From the NCBI RefSeq assembly GCF_017591425.1, contig NW_024467106.1, forward strand, positions 26,960,501 through 27,024,500: DNA of 64,000 nt. Direction: 5' to 3'. The notes below the pieces were generated by a model. That model was not told the DNA's origin. It did no database searches and saw only the letters and a list, made by a program, of their open reading frames with translations. Below, in pieces: positions 12,845-25,990 of this stretch. The DNA comes from Ochotona curzoniae. Taxonomy: Eukaryota; Chordata; Mammalia; Lagomorpha; Ochotonidae. The position numbers were made by a program, and so were the translations under genes. The first letter of the stretch is position 1. Every line of letters starts with the position of its first letter.

Positions 12845-13092
12845 AAGCATGGCATCTGGGCTTGAGTTCTGGCTGTAATGTGAATTCTGACTTGTTGCTA
12901 ATGCATGCCATAGAAGGTTGCAGATGCTAGCTTAAAGAGTTGGGTCCCGACCAGCCACGTGGGAGACTTAGATTTGAGTTCTCAGATATCAGATAGAGCC
13001 TGGCTGGTCTTTTGGGCATTTGCAGGTTGAAGCAAGCCAGCAAATGGAAGCTCTGCTTGTCTATATCTTTCTCCCTACCTCTGAAATTGAGA
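12845..13092 (+). mobile_element. Degenerate C-type SINE
   Basis: Weak but ordered matches: acgtgggagacttag, gcctggctggtcttttggg, agcaaatggaagctctgc, tctttctccctacctctg. Confidence 0.5.
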
Positions 13093-13626
13093 AAAAAAAA
13101 AGGCTAAATTTATGTCATGTGAATTTTATTACCACTTAAAAATTAGTTTCTTGTGTTTCTCTTTGTATACTTAATTGAAAAAAAAAATATTCAACTACAG
13201 GAAAGTGTTTTTCATTTGACCCTGACCTCCCTGTCCCTTTCTAAGACACAGCGGACCAGAGACTCTACCCTCTCCTTGCCTTAACCCCCTTTAATCTTTT
13301 TTGGATAAGCACCCATATTTGAATTCACATACAAGATGAACTCAGAAATGTACCCCTCATTCTTTTCAATCTAGTCCATTTTTTAATAGTTGAGAACCAG
13401 GAAGTATTTTGCTCTGAGGCCACAAGCACACGGTACTTAAATGTCACAGGTGTCACTTTGTGCATGAACTGATGAAGTCCATCATGAGAACACCCACATT
13501 TATGCTTTTGAGCTGGCAACACTTTAAAAAAATTGTACTTATGAAACATTACCCATGTAATACTTTGGGTAGAGCTGAATTGCATGTGAAATTGTCCACG
13601 CCAGAGTTTTCTTTTTTCATATATAT

Positions 13627-13955
13627 TTTTTAAAAAGGATGTATTTATTTTTATTGGAAAGACAGATATACAGAGAGAAGAAACAGAGAAAGATCCTCCA
13701 CCTGCTGCTTCATTTTCCAAATGGCCACAACAGCCTGGAGCTGAGCTGATGTAAAGTCAGGAGCCAAGAGCTTCTTTTGGGTCTCCCACACAGGTGCAGG
13801 ATCCCAAGGCTTTGGGCCTTCCTTGATTGCTTTCCCAGAACACAAGCAGGGAGCTGGATGGGAAATGGAGCAGCTAGTATACTAACTGGCACCATATGGG
13901 ATCCTGGTGTGTGCAAGGCGAGGACTTTAACCACTAGGCTACCATGCCAGGCCCC
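13627..13955 (-). mobile_element. C-type SINE, near full length
   Basis: Reverse orientation, ttattggaaagacagatatac ... accatgccaggcccc. It lies just beyond the NR4A3 3' UTR. Confidence 0.9.
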
Positions 13956-14479
13956 ACACAAGATGTTTCTAAGCAAGGCAGTGGGAATGGCTTAGACAAA
14001 CAGGCAGAAAACACTGACCCTTCTCTGATAACTCTAACCCCGATCCTAGTAAATGTTTGCTCACAATTATATCCTATCATCTTGATGTAGGAATGAATCT
14101 TTCATGCCTTTAAGGGATACTTTTAAGACAACAAAATTAGCCCCTCCATTTATACCACATATAGTTAAAAGAAAATTCGAGTTTCAGACACTGCACATAT
14201 TTCTATCTCCTCAAACACCCAGCAGTGCTTTACCCCAGGAAGCAGTCAATAAATGGTTATTGAATTTAGAATGTCCTTCTTTCCAATCAGGGAGATTTAA
14301 TATATTTTCACTTTCAGAATGCCTATTAATTTTTCAGTGTTACTAAGCCTTTTAAAAAATCCATTTGGGGATGTGTTTAAGAGTTCACAAGCAAATACTA
14401 TTATATAAATGACTCAGAGAAAAACTGTTAAATGAAGCATGCTTATTCAACACACCAGTAGCCATTGATAAAATGTAAT

Positions 14480-14490
14480 TTAATTTAATC
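14480..14490 (-). terminator. Candidate distal poly(A) signal (two overlapping ATTAAA)
   Basis: The plus strand reads atttaatttaatc, so the minus strand carries ATTAAA twice, about 3.0 kb after the stop codon. The common variant hexamer and the expected 3' UTR length support it. There is no direct evidence of cleavage. Confidence 0.35.
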
Positions 14491-15344
14491 ATTTAAATTT
14501 ACATGGTTAATGTACAAGAGCATTTCTTTCAAACCACAAGTTAGTACACACTAAAGAGCAATGCTGTTAGAAGAGCAGAGAAACTTGGGGAAACTCTGCT
14601 GTATGAAATAAAAGCAAGGCACTCTCCATTAACAGCTGGTGGATTCCTGATTTCCCGCCCATAGGAGGCTTGTTCACACTGAGAGAGCTCTCCCACCAGG
14701 GGAAGAATCACCTGCTTTAACACTTGCCCTCTTCTGAGCTGGTGTAGTCATCCACTCTGTATAAACTTGTGTGTCAACATTAAGACTAGAGAGCGTTGGA
14801 TTGATAGGTGACTTGGGAGGCTCTCATAGTTGTAGTAACTATGGAAGACAGAACAACACTGGCTGCCATCTTTATTTTCAGCACTAGCATCTGGACCTGT
14901 AACTACATCAGCTTCTTCGTTCCTTCCAACCAAGAGATTCAACAGCTAAAATGTCTTTGCCTTAAGTCTGATAAGTGCAAAAAGAAAAAGTTAGCATTTC
15001 TCCAGGGCTCTGAGTTTGTTTTGTTTTGCTTTTCCTTTACACACATGTCAAAAACAAGGATTCACTCTCTAAATACTAATGGTGTGCAAGAAGGTTATGT
15101 ATGCACAGTATTTCTAATTTGTTCAAATTCAATTTGAATTTGGTCTGAAGCGATCTTGTGTGAAATGTTAGCTTTCCTGATATTTAATAATGTTTATTAT
15201 GTTTGCATATAAGCTCAGGAAATTAATGCAAAAGTATTACTTCACCCATGGCTACCTTTAGGTAAAATGTAAATATTAGTAGTTATGTTTCAAAAGCTGT
15301 TTTCCTACAGATGCAGTCAGTTAAGAAAAAAAAAAAAGATGATG

Positions 15345-15520
15345 GAAAGATGAGTTAGGTCTTAGTCTTGATTTTGTTATTAGCTATTTGTCCTTGGCTA
15401 CTCTTCACTTGTCAAAGGACCCCAGTTTCCTCCTCTGTGAATTTCAGGAGCTTGGATTGGTTGACAAGTCAGGTCCCTTCCAAACCTAACATTTCAAAAT
15501 CCTAACATTCCAGGTCCTAC
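15345..15520 (+). repeat. MIR-like fragment inside the putative 3' UTR
   Basis: gttattagctatttgtcctt ... ccagtttcctcctctgtga resembles MIR. It would be antisense within the long form of the NR4A3 3' UTR. Confidence 0.5.
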
Positions 15521-15985
15521 AATCTTGATATAAAAATAATCTTTCATGAAAGCTCACACAAACATAATACATGATCAAATATCAGAACGACTCTGGGGGG
15601 GGGAAGGATATGATTTTTCTATCTGGGTTATATTTTGCAGCAGCTAGGCGATTCATTTGGCATTTGTTTGATTGTATCATTTAATGACAATATAAACAGC
15701 ATAGTTTTGTTATTTTTCCTTTAAAAACACTAAAGCAAAAATGATTTAAAGCTAACAAAAACTACTGTGACATCAGTTTGACATTCAAAGTTTGTTTCTT
15801 AGCAAAATGGCCAAAGAGATTTTGACTTGGTACAGAGTATATAATATAAAGACTTTTAGACCTAAAAATCTTCATACATTCAAATTTAGCAAAACATAAG
15901 CAAAATTTTCATATCAAAGTGCTAAACAGTACTGCCTTAAAAGTCACTGCAAATGAACCATAAAATAACGGCATGGGAAGTGACA

Positions 15986-15991
15986 TTTATT
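15986..15991 (-). terminator. Candidate proximal poly(A) signal AATAAA
   Basis: The minus strand reads TACAATAAATGTCAC, about 1.49 kb after the NR4A3 stop codon. Use of this site would give a 3' UTR half the length of the distal option. The assignment rests on the hexamer and its position only. Confidence 0.4.
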
Positions 15992-16019
15992 GTACAAATG
16001 GTTAATAAAAAGACACATT

Positions 16020-16066
16020 ATAAATATATATATGTAACCTGCTATATTTATATATATATTTGCTAA
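16020..16066. repeat. AT-rich simple repeat in the 3' UTR
   Basis: taaatatatatatgtaacc followed by a tatatttatatatatattt stretch. A second (TA)n tract lies at 16407-16434. Confidence 0.7.
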
Positions 16067-17481
16067 TTTAATTTCTAACTGGTGTATCCAAGTCACTGTG
16101 AACACCCCATTTAATTACTCTGAAACTCAGCTTCTAGGAGCTGGTGGTCTTGCAATAAATACAGGCAAAGCTATTACAATATAACGTGCATACAAATGTT
16201 TATACAAATAAGGACACTATGCAACAAAGTATCTCATAATAATATGGCATTAACAGTATAAACATACAAAAGGGAGTACGAACACGGAATGTTGAAACGC
16301 AGCCCACTAATCTTTTCTAATACTCACATTCATTTGTATATTTTTTTAAAAGAAGACTTGCTTGCTCTCCAAAATTGTCTCTTGAACCAATAGCAAAATT
16401 TAAATTATATATATGTATATATATATATATATAAATCCTTATTATCCCTGGTGCTTACCCTGTATGACCGAGTTCCTACTGATTTGCACATTCTCATTTA
16501 GATATCAAATGCTTAACTGGTTCAGCACTCCTAGGGCTTCTGAATGCATATATCAGTCCTTGACAACTGAGACCAGTTTAGGGAACTCTGCCAGTGCTGA
16601 TGATCCTATGCAAGCCAAACAATGTATGTAATCCATTTTATCACCTGACTTCCTTCCCCGCTTCAGAACAGCTGGACGGTCAGGGCAAGAATCTGGTTCC
16701 ATCACGAATGGCCTCAATGTCTTAGATGGGCCCTACTTCAGACAGGTTCTACAGGGCAGGTGGATCAGGCTTCTACTCAGAAAATTAGCCTGTGTCATTT
16801 GCTAACATGACTGCCTCCTTTTTTCATTTTCATGTAAAATAAAGGAGAGTTGATAAACAAGACTTAGTAAGACAGCACTTTTAAAAAATTGCACTTGTAT
16901 ATGGAAGCGAACAGCCATTATCATTTTTGCTATGTCTGATTTGTAGGTAATCTTCCATTTTCACCATTAGTTAAAAAAGAAAGAAAAAAATTAGGAATTT
17001 CTGCCTTGTTTGCACCACACACGTACCCTCAATACAGGAAATGTATTCTAAAGGGATCAATCTTAAGACACAGCCTACCCTGGCGAACAACCCCTGGTTG
17101 TTCTTGTTGTTAAATACAAAGCAACTATAACTGTATTCCCCAGAAATAATTTTAAAACAGTTATATTATCCTTTTCTTTTTTTTCCTGCTGGGATAGCAT
17201 CGTCCAAAAGTGCTTTGTTAGCAATTTCTTAGAAAACCCTCATGAACTATACCCCACTCCCACCCCACCCACCAAAGCCTAAATATAAAACACAACCCCA
17301 ACACAATACGCTACAAGTTTTCTGGCTTTAGTTTGTCAGGAAAAGTGCCAGAAAAAAAAAAAAGTCTTTGCTTTCTACAGGAGCTTCTCTTTCATTTAAA
17401 GGAAGGACAGAAAATGGTAGTGTCCAGATCCGTCTCTTTGCTGTTGAGCAAGCAGGTGCCGGCAGATGAAACTGCTCCTAC

Positions 17482-17729
17482 TTAGAAAGGCAGGGTATCC
17501 AGGAAGAGCTTGTCAATGATGGAAGGTGGAGACACCAAGTCTTCCAGCTTCAGGTAGAAGATGCGCTGGAGGCCCAGGGTGCTGATCTTTTTCAGTTCTA
17601 ACAGGGCCCCAAACACCTTGGACTCAGTGGGCTCCGGAGCCTGTCCCTTACTCTGGTGTTCTTTTAAGCTGCTTCTGATCTTGTTGCATAGCTCCTCCAC
17701 TCTCTTTGGTTCTTTTAACCCATGTCGTT
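17482..17729 (-). CDS. NR4A3: NR4A3 coding exon 8: C-terminal helices and AF-2, stop codon
   Basis: This exon holds 248 coding bases: it completes E557, encodes residues 558-638 and ends with TAA at 17484-17482. It reads [17 protein letters not shown]... and finishes with [21 protein letters not shown], the NR4A C-terminal helix-12 signature. The acceptor is TTTTGCAG|AACG. I see several conservative differences from remembered human sequence (for example KISTLGLQ where human has KICTLGLQ). No frameshift or premature stop is present. Confidence 0.97.
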
Positions 17730-18307
17730 CTGCAAAAGGACAAAAAGGATGAGTTTAGGGAGCAAATACATCCTTACAGCCTTGGAATCCCCAGTGGAGG
17801 GCCTTGTCCTATCCTGCCACTTGGGAGGACATTTTACAGCCAACATGCCCTCAGAGTAGCTGATGGTTATGTAAAACAACTCCAGGGCTTGAAGCCCAAA
17901 TGCTGCCAGTTATTTGCTGCATGCCCCCACATAAATCTCCTGACTTCGGGGCCACAGTTCACTTATGAGATAGTTGATGACGATATTCAACTCAGGGTTT
18001 CTGAGAGGGCCACTTTAGTTCCACACAATTCCTGGCACATTAGCCACACCGAATTCACAACAGAATGGTTGTTATTTTGCACACATTCTTCGTCTAAGGT
18101 CTCACAACCGCTCTTTTTCAGAGGGACACAGAAACATCCCCAGGCAAATGAATTAATGTTCCCATCTAGACCCTCACTTGAGGGAGGTAGAGAGGGTGTG
18201 GTTTGTAACTGCTAATGCCACAGTTGTTCCCAGAAGACCCAATCCAAAGTACATTCTTGCCATGCTCACTAGCACTGCGAAGCACCCAGCTTTGCTTTTC
18301 TTTTTCT

Positions 18308-18645
18308 TTTTTTTTTTTTTTAAAGATTTATTTTTATTATTTTGTTATTGGAAAGGCGGATATACAGAGAGGAGAGACAGAGAGGAAGATCTTCCATCCG
18401 ATGATTCACTCCCCAAGTGAGCGCAACGGGTCGATACTACGCCGATCCGAAGCCAGGAGCCTCTTCCGGGTCTCCCACGCGGGTGCAGGTTCCCAAAGCC
18501 TTGGGCCATCCTCGACTGCTTTCCCAGGCCACAAGCAGGGAGCTGGAAGGGAAGCGGGGCTGCCGGGATTAGAACCGGCGCCCATATGGGATCCCGGGCG
18601 TGCAAGGCGAGGACCTTTAACCACTTGCGCCACCGCGCCGGGCCC
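18308..18645 (-). mobile_element. Young pika-type SINE in NR4A3 intron 7
   Basis: A full-length reverse copy with 15-bp duplication TGCTTTTCTTTTTCT (18293-18307, 18646-18660). It is about 580 bp into the intron measured from the exon 8 acceptor and in the sense orientation of NR4A3. Confidence 0.95.
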
Positions 18646-21600
18646 TGCTTTTCTTTTTCTAACACCCCTGAAATCACCAATTGGCCTGCATGTGGCACTC
18701 TGTGTAAAACACAGAGGCTCTCCTGCTATGGAAATGGAAAAGTTAAACACACACAAGTATGTGGTGCAAGCAATTTATCATGTATCGAGACATGAATAGC
18801 ACTGTCTAATGTTTTATGAAATAATAAAGTGACCTCCACATTAAATAACATGATCTTTTTATATATTAAGTTTAATGATTTTTTTTTTCCCCAAGTCAGC
18901 TGCTTGTAGTTGGGATTTCAACCCATTGTTCTGTGGCAGACTTTATCTTCTTATTCCACAGCAATGTCTTAATTCCCTGGAGTGAGAAAAGCATCCAACA
19001 TCCAGTACAAATCCCTAAGCTCTCCCTCAGATTTTAGATGTCAGAACGTCTCTTCTAAGGAAAAATCTTGCTTGAGTTGTTTGGAAGTTTTCCTGTCTCA
19101 GTACAGTTATCCACAGAAATCATATTTTTTCTAACATGGATATTCCCAATTGAAAAAATCAGAAAAATTCTTTCCTTAAAGCAAAAGCCAATCAGAAAAA
19201 TGAAGCAACTGTTCAGATTTTTTTTTTGTTCCACATAAAAGAGAAATTTATATTCTTCCCAGCTTAGGTATGACTTGGTTAAGTACCTCCGTTTTTGATA
19301 CACTGGAGAAGGAAGCTAGATTTTATGATCTCAAAAGTCGATTCCGGGTCTGTTATGTTACAAATATACTAAAAGTGATGAGAAGTTTCAGCAGTATCTA
19401 AGCAGATTTTAACCTGCAGGCATTGTGGCATTAAACAGTTAAACAGTTCTGGATTTCTAGTTACAGTTCTAGTACATAATAAATAGGTGACCTAATTTCT
19501 CTAAGGTTCAATGATCTTATAGGAAAACAGGGAACACAGGTAGTAAATATACAAATCTTGTATTCTACCTGTAGATTTCAAATAGTACACATTCAAGTCA
19601 AAGAAAAAGGAGATTAGAATAAAACTGATCTCCACTACAGGGAGTGAAAGACTCAATTAAGATGATGTAACCTGAAAGTGTTGTCAACTGTAGAGTACCA
19701 CACACAATAGCAGTCAGCATCGTGACAAAGTGTGACAGGTGGCAAGTGGCTGGCAAAGCCAAGGCCAAACCAAAGACAATAAAGCCCCTACTTCCTAAGT
19801 TTTACTGTGCATGATTTTGCTTTTCCCCGAAAACTGTGAGCTAATCACCCCAGGTACAAACCCATCTCCTTGGCTTATCTTTACTAAATAACTAGTTCCT
19901 GTGTGTCAGTCTCAGAGGAAGTACCCAAGAATGAACTCACAGAGAAATCTTTCCTGCAATGATAGGTACCTTCAGTTTTATTTTATCCCCCAAGAGCAGA
20001 AGATCAGGTTGCAAATGCGACAGTAAATTTCAAGAGTGATAAAGCATTTATAGCTTCTGACCCAGTAATCTCACTCTTGGGAATTTATCCAGAGGAAAAA
20101 TTCAGCAGAACAATAACCCTGAATACATAGGATTATATACTATTAATCCTCTGCCCCATACAAAAACATACAAATAAAGAAAGAGTAGGGGACTGTTAAG
20201 TAAATAATGGCATGTTCATATAATGATCCTGTAAGCATCAATACATTCAGATGCTATGAAGGCAATATAGAAAATCACAATATGGAATAAGAATATTTAC
20301 ATATGTATGATGTGATTACATCTATGTAAGGATTACTTTTGCATATAAAGAAAGCTGAAAGAAACCAAAAAATTGAAAATAATTACGAGGTAATAGGGTT
20401 ACTTGTTCCTTTCTTTTAAAATGTTTCTTTTTAAATGTTCCTTTCTTTCTTTTAAAATGACCAGGTGAGTACTGTTGGTATAGTAACGTTAAACAGAATG
20501 CTAAGAAATCTGGTTCTTTGTGAATATGAGCAATATGCCAGCTGAATTTCTGGATGGGGTTGATTGTGGAATCTTGTATACCATGGCTTTCTCATGGTCA
20601 AAGTCACAGAAGGAGCTACTGAGTTTTCCCCTGCTCTTCAACCAGTGGTGACTGCTCAATAACTATGGCAACCATTATTTATTCAGTGAATTCAAGTGGA
20701 GATCGATACCTCCTGCCAGCTGGATCTGCCCTACGCCTGGAATTCCTTGAGGAATTCAGAGACGCTCCTGTTAGCAGCCAAAGGCATCCCAAGGCTTCTT
20801 TGTTGTTCTGAAACAGCCACTGGATTTGTGGCTTCTTCACTTTTTTGAAAGAGCTGAGAGAAATTTCGGTTTCCATGCAAACTCCTGTCAGGGAGTCACT
20901 AAATGACTGGGACCTTCCTAGTCATCTGAAATTCCTTAAAGGCCCCCTTAAGACCCCCTTATTGACACTTTAGCTGAAGGCGCCCAGTTTCTTCTTGCAG
21001 CTTGGTAAACATGGCTGCGAAACAGATACATGGAGAGTGCATCAATTCAAAGGGAAGCAGACACTGAGATTTCTCCAACTTCCCAGAGATTTTAATTTAA
21101 GATTTCCATCCACCATGAAACAAAGGAAGCTTCTGAGTATTTTTTTGCATTTTGATTTACATTATTTTTATCTAATGCCTCAGTAACTTAGGTGTTGCCT
21201 ATTGCAAATGTTAAAATGCAATTTACAGAAATGATTATGCAGTAGAGTTCTGTGTCACAATTATGCATGTGAACTGGACAGGGTTTGAATCATTTACTTC
21301 AGATATCCACCTCAAAAAACAATCTCCAGTGCATAATATCACAGAGTGTAAAGTGTAAGGTGCCAATTGGACTCAAAGTACACTATACAACATGTACAAT
21401 AAAATATGTTCAATAGCACTTTACATTATTTGGATTATTTTATCTGACTCTCAGAACAAGCCTATGGATTAGGCAGGGCAAATACTAATTTTTGTAATAG
21501 ATAAGAAGGCTAAATTGACTTCCCCATAGTGAAAACTAGCAAGTGACTAATTCCTTTCCCTTCAAGTCCAGAGATCATTCTATACGAGGCTACCTTTTAA

Positions 21601-22344
21601 CATGTCCAATTTTGGAGCGCTCCTCCCCATCCTGAGATGAATTGGCCTATATGGAATTCCCTTTCACTTTGTAGATGCCTAAGTGAACTAATTAGTTACT
21701 TCTTTCAACAAGCAGGTTTTTGAGTACCTATTCTGTGGCAAGTAATGTTAGAACTGCTGCGGTTAGCAGCGAAGAGACGGGCTTAGGTTTTTAATTCTGC
21801 TCTGCTGTTAACATCTAAAGACATGTTTGGATTCCTGGACATTTTAGCTATCCAAATCACAGATTTCTCTGCTGGGAATGAGAGGAAGGGAGGGAGGAGA
21901 GAGGAGTTCAGAAGGGGTGAGAAGAAGAAACAGATGGAGTGAAATAACAGAGCTAAACTGTGCGCTTACATTTTCCCATGTTGGCCTCTGTATCTAAGAG
22001 CCATTCATCCTTTCTATCTCAAGTCAGGTGTTTCTTCAAGGAAGCTTCCTTGTTACACTCAGCCTAGATTATGTTCTCCCTCAGCCCTCTCTTGTTCTTC
22101 TTTACAGGACCTGAACGTTTAAAATCAGGTATTTACATGACAACTGCCTATCTTATCCATTAAAGACAAGCTCTGTGGAGACACCAAGGACATTTGCTCC
22201 TCACTGTATCTGCAGCACCAAGCCCAGGACGTAGGGCATATCCAATATATTGGTATTTGTTAAATGAGTAAATGACTCAATGAATACTAAGATACAGGTT
22301 GCTCAGAATTAATACAGAGATTGGGAGCTAGTGATCAAGAAACC

Positions 22345-22670
22345 AACAATGGCGGGAGAGGTGGGCATTTGGCACAGAAGTAGAGCTGCTACTCAGGGTG
22401 ACCACACCCCATATCTAAGTCCCCGATTGGGATCCACGTTCCACTTGGCTTTGCAATACAGACCTTGGGAAGCAGCAGGTGATGGGCTCAAGTGCTCATG
22501 TTCCTGCCACCCGTGTGGGAGACCATGATGGATGTCCTGGTTCCTGGCTTCAGCCTGGCCTAGCCTTGGATGTTATGGGCATTTGGGGAGTGAATCAGGG
22601 CATGGGAGATCTCTTTCTGTCTATCTCTGACTCAGCTTATCTAACATAATGAAAACAAACACTTTTTAAA
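22345..22670 (+). mobile_element. C-type SINE (old copy)
   Basis: Contains ccgtgtgggagaccatgatgg, tggttcctggcttcagcctgg and atttggggagtgaatcaggg. Confidence 0.8.
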
Positions 22671-22714
22671 AGATGCTAAAAACAGTGAAGTCCTTTTCAT
22701 GCCTCCACCAGCAG

Positions 22715-22890
22715 AAGTTGGGAATAAATCTCCTGGTTATAATTCCTACATCTGCCACTTGTTAGCTGGATAACCCTGGATCTGTTTCTATAGTCCATGA
22801 AATAGGACTAACAGCACCTGTTTTATGGATTGTTGTAAGAATTAAACGAGTTAATAGGATGTATAAAGCATTTGTAACAATACCTAATAA
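22715..22890 (+). repeat. MIR-like fragment
   Basis: tctgccacttgttagctgg ... ggattgttgtaagaattaaa fits the MIR core. Confidence 0.7.
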
Positions 22891-23139
22891 ATAATAATTA
22901 AAACTAACATATTTTCAAGTATCCTATGTATCTAACCTTGCAATCTTCCTTTCTAATCAGCAATGTCTGAGTTCATCTGTTATGCATCAGCATCTTCCCT
23001 GTCTCATAATAATCTCCAACAAATTCTTCTCCCACTCACCATATTTAATATGCAACGAGAACTATAGTTAATTATGTTTGATGTTCCTTGAATGCACCTC
23101 CTCTTAATACTCCCTGCCATTGGACCAAATCTTCACAAT

Positions 23140-23440
23140 GTACCAGCACAGTGGTACAGCAAACTATTCCTCGGCCTGTGGTGCTGGCATCCCATATGGG
23201 CAGTGCCTCTTTGTGTTCTGGCTGCTCCACATCAGATACAGCTCCCTGCTAATGGCCTGGGAAAGCATCAGAGGATGGCTCAAGGCTTAAGCCCCTACAT
23301 CCACATGGGAGACCTGGAAGAAACTCTTAGTTCCCTAACTTCACACCAGCTCAGATATGAACCAGCAGATGGAAGATCTCTTCCTCTATGTCTTCCACTC
23401 TTTATGTGATGCAAATAAAAATAACTTACCTTTAAATAAA
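23140..23440 (+). mobile_element. C-type SINE
   Basis: ccagcacagtggtacagcaaa ... ggcatcccatatgggcagtg ... gatgcaaataaaaataac. Confidence 0.85.
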
Positions 23441-23654
23441 TACCTTTATTATATTAGCTCTTTGACTTGTATCTTTGCTTTCCATCTCTGCTATAATTTA
23501 ACCTAAGTACTTTCAAAACTATTTATTAAGGAACATTCAACAAAAGAACACATGTCAAACTGTTGGGACCAGTGTCTCATAATCGGTACTTAAAAAAATG
23601 ATAGCTGTTCCTAATTTCATTGAATCTCAGTTATTGATAGGTTCCCTTATTCCT

Positions 23655-23805
23655 TGCTTCTCAAGGCGTAGACCTTAGATCACCTGTGTCAGCATCATGG
23701 GGAGATAGTTAGACATGGAGAATCTTGGGCCCTACCTCCAGAGCCTGCAATTTAACCAGAGGTCCAGGGACATGTTTGCATTTGAAAGCTCTGGGAAGGC
23801 TCTGT
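23655..23805 (+). mobile_element. MER5A-like remnant
   Basis: gcttctcaaggcgtagacctt ... tcagcatcatggggagatag ... aaccagaggtccaggg. Confidence 0.5.
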
Positions 23806-25234
23806 TCTTATCAATCCTAGTCTCCATTCAAAGCTTGACCCCCATCTACATCTAGTGTTCATTAGTCTCTGTTGAGAAATCTTACTCCCCAGGAGAAGAA
23901 CGTGAGCCCCAAATGTGAGCTTCTCTGATTTCAGACACTTCTAGAGCCGTATGCCTCACGATGAGCTGCATTTTTCCATCCAGTGTTTTTCATTTTTGCC
24001 TCTTGGGCCCATCCGAGAGAGATGACCAATTTTCTTGTGCATAGCAGGGAGCAGGGGATGAGCAAAGGGGCTATCAGGAACCGCACCAGGCCAAAAAGTC
24101 ACTGAGCATGTCTTGGGCCACCAGCTAACACAGAGACAACAACGTAGCTTTAGCCAGAAGGAGAGGCTGGCTCCTGGAGAGGCTTTTATGGGTAATTCAA
24201 ACATCAACAAATGGGACTTCCTGCTCAGGACTTCCTGCTCTAAGTTCCATCTTGTTCTCTGTGAAGTTGTCTCACTGCTACTTCTCATGTCATATGCTAC
24301 ATCCTTTACAGTGGGCAGTCCCTGAGACACAGCCCACGCAGGACAGGAAGCCAGCCGGCAGCCAGAGATGAGGTGTTTTGGTGTCTTTCCATCTGACTGT
24401 CTCTGATTGATTTGAGAGTGTGTCTGTCTCTCCAACGAGACCACAGATCCTCTGGTAATCAGGGATTGTGTACCTGGTGTGTAGCAGAGTTCATAAAATA
24501 TTTACTAAATTGAGGAACTCAGTCTATTAATATCTGTTAAATGTAACTGAATCAGGTTTCCCTAACTTGCGATACTCTGATACTCTGAAATAACCCATTT
24601 ATTCAATCAATATTTGCCATTCCTTTTCAATATTACATAATTATAAATGAGTGCAGTTGTCCTGCTTGTGAATTTTTATTTGAATACCAATGTATATTCC
24701 AAATACCTAGAAAAAGCTTCAGTAAGCACCAATCCCATTGATTTCTACTGAAGAAATTGGACAAATGAGACATCTGGTATCATGGGAAACTGTAATGTTC
24801 ACGATTCAGTAAGTGAAAAGAAAAAGAAATTGTCCCAAGACTCTAGATTGTAATTACAGTTTTGGTTAAAGAGGAAGAAATACAAGAATCTTTGCATATT
24901 AAAAGACTCGAGGAAAATAAAACAAGATACTAGCAATGGGAATAAAAATCATTCTCCTTGCCCTTAAGAAACTCACACAGCCTAGTCGGACAAGAAAGAA
25001 ACAAATGTTATAACACAACTTGCTTGTGCATTTTCAAGGAAGGGTGAAAATCTTTATGGTCTTTTAAAAAGGAGAGGAACTAGCTGTTCTGGGAAATGTG
25101 TAAGGTGAAGAACATTTAGAGTAATGACTATCAAAGTTGGTCTGGAATCTTTTTTTTCTTTGCAGAATTATGCATTGTTGATTCAACCTTTACAAGAAAT
25201 CTGCAATACATCACTATCTGCTGAAATCTCAATG

Positions 25235-25548
25235 CTTCTGTTCCACCAGAAGTCATATGCTGAAACCAAACTCATGATAGCACTAAAAGGCTAGTTATTT
25301 GGGAGACGATGGAATGGTGAGGGCACAGTCTTCATCAAGATGATGAGTGTCCTTTTGCAAGAGGCCAAAGCAGCTTATTTGCCTCTTCTGTGTGTAAGGA
25401 TTCAATGCAATAAAGCAGTAGAATCTGTAAAGTTCACTTTGGATCTTTCACATCTAAAACTGTGAGCAATAAATTCCTCTTGTTTATAAGTTATCTAGTC
25501 TACGGTGTTTGTGTTAGAACAGCCTCAATGGATGAAAACATTGTCACT
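25235..25548 (+). mobile_element. MLT1-like MaLR LTR remnant
   Basis: Contains agtcatatgctgaaaccaaa, an aactgtgagcaataaattcc segment with the LTR poly(A) signal and a gttagaacagcctcaatgg 3' part, all in MLT1 order. An ancient endogenous LTR fossil without coding sequence. Confidence 0.6.
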
Positions 25549-25702
25549 GTGAGAATTGAGAAAACTGACATTTATAGAGAGCAAGGGATTGTATAAAATT
25601 GCACAGCTATCAAACAGTTTTGGAAAACATAAACTCAGATCTTCTATCTCCAAATCCTGCAACTGCCCCTCCTTTTTAAAAACTGTATTGTCCATGGGGG
25701 TG

Positions 25703-25990
25703 GGCAATGTGGGACAGCACGTTAAACTACTGCTTGGGATGTTCTCATACTACATTGGAATACAGTTTTGAGTCTCTACTCTGTTTCTGATTTAGTTTCT
25801 GCTGATGTGCCTGGGAGGCAACACATGATGGCGCAAGTACATTAGTCCCTGCAATCCACATGTGGGAATCTTGGATGGAGTTCTTGGCTCCTAGCTTTAG
25901 TTTGGGCCAGCACTGGCTGTTGTAGCCTTTGGAGGAATGAAACATCAGATGGAAGACTGAGATCTCTCTCTTACTGCCTTCCAAATAACT
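25703..25990 (+). mobile_element. C-type SINE (diverged)
   Basis: ggcaatgtgggacagcacg ... atccacatgtgggaatcttgg ... gaatgaaacatcagatgg. Confidence 0.75.

Larger units (their letters stand above)
1..14469. other. Intergenic region downstream of NR4A3
   Basis: No gene is recognisable. The region holds SINEs, MIR/L2/MER5A-like fragments, two L1 3' ends and a HAL1-like element, listed separately. Sub-stretches 3.7-5.0 kb and 12.3-12.8 kb show nothing identifiable. By human synteny the next gene beyond the left edge should be STX17, but none of its exons are here. Confidence 0.6.
14470..17481 (-). other. NR4A3: NR4A3 3' UTR, AU-rich, with several candidate poly(A) signals
   Basis: Downstream of the stop codon the minus strand is AT-rich and carries many scattered ATTTA pentamers (seen as taaat on plus, for example near 16021, 16160, 17110 and 17280). 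This fits an immediate-early mRNA with rapid decay. A canonical AATAAA lies at 15991-15986. Two overlapping ATTAAA motifs lie near 14490-14480. The remembered human 3' UTR length of about 3 kb favours the distal site. The stretch has no lagomorph SINE, but a MIR-like fragment sits near 15345-15520. The exact end is inferred. Confidence 0.55.

Noticed and set aside
1..14400. STX17 exons expected downstream by human synteny
   Set aside because: I found no translated segment resembling syntaxin-17, so the gene must lie beyond the left edge or elsewhere.
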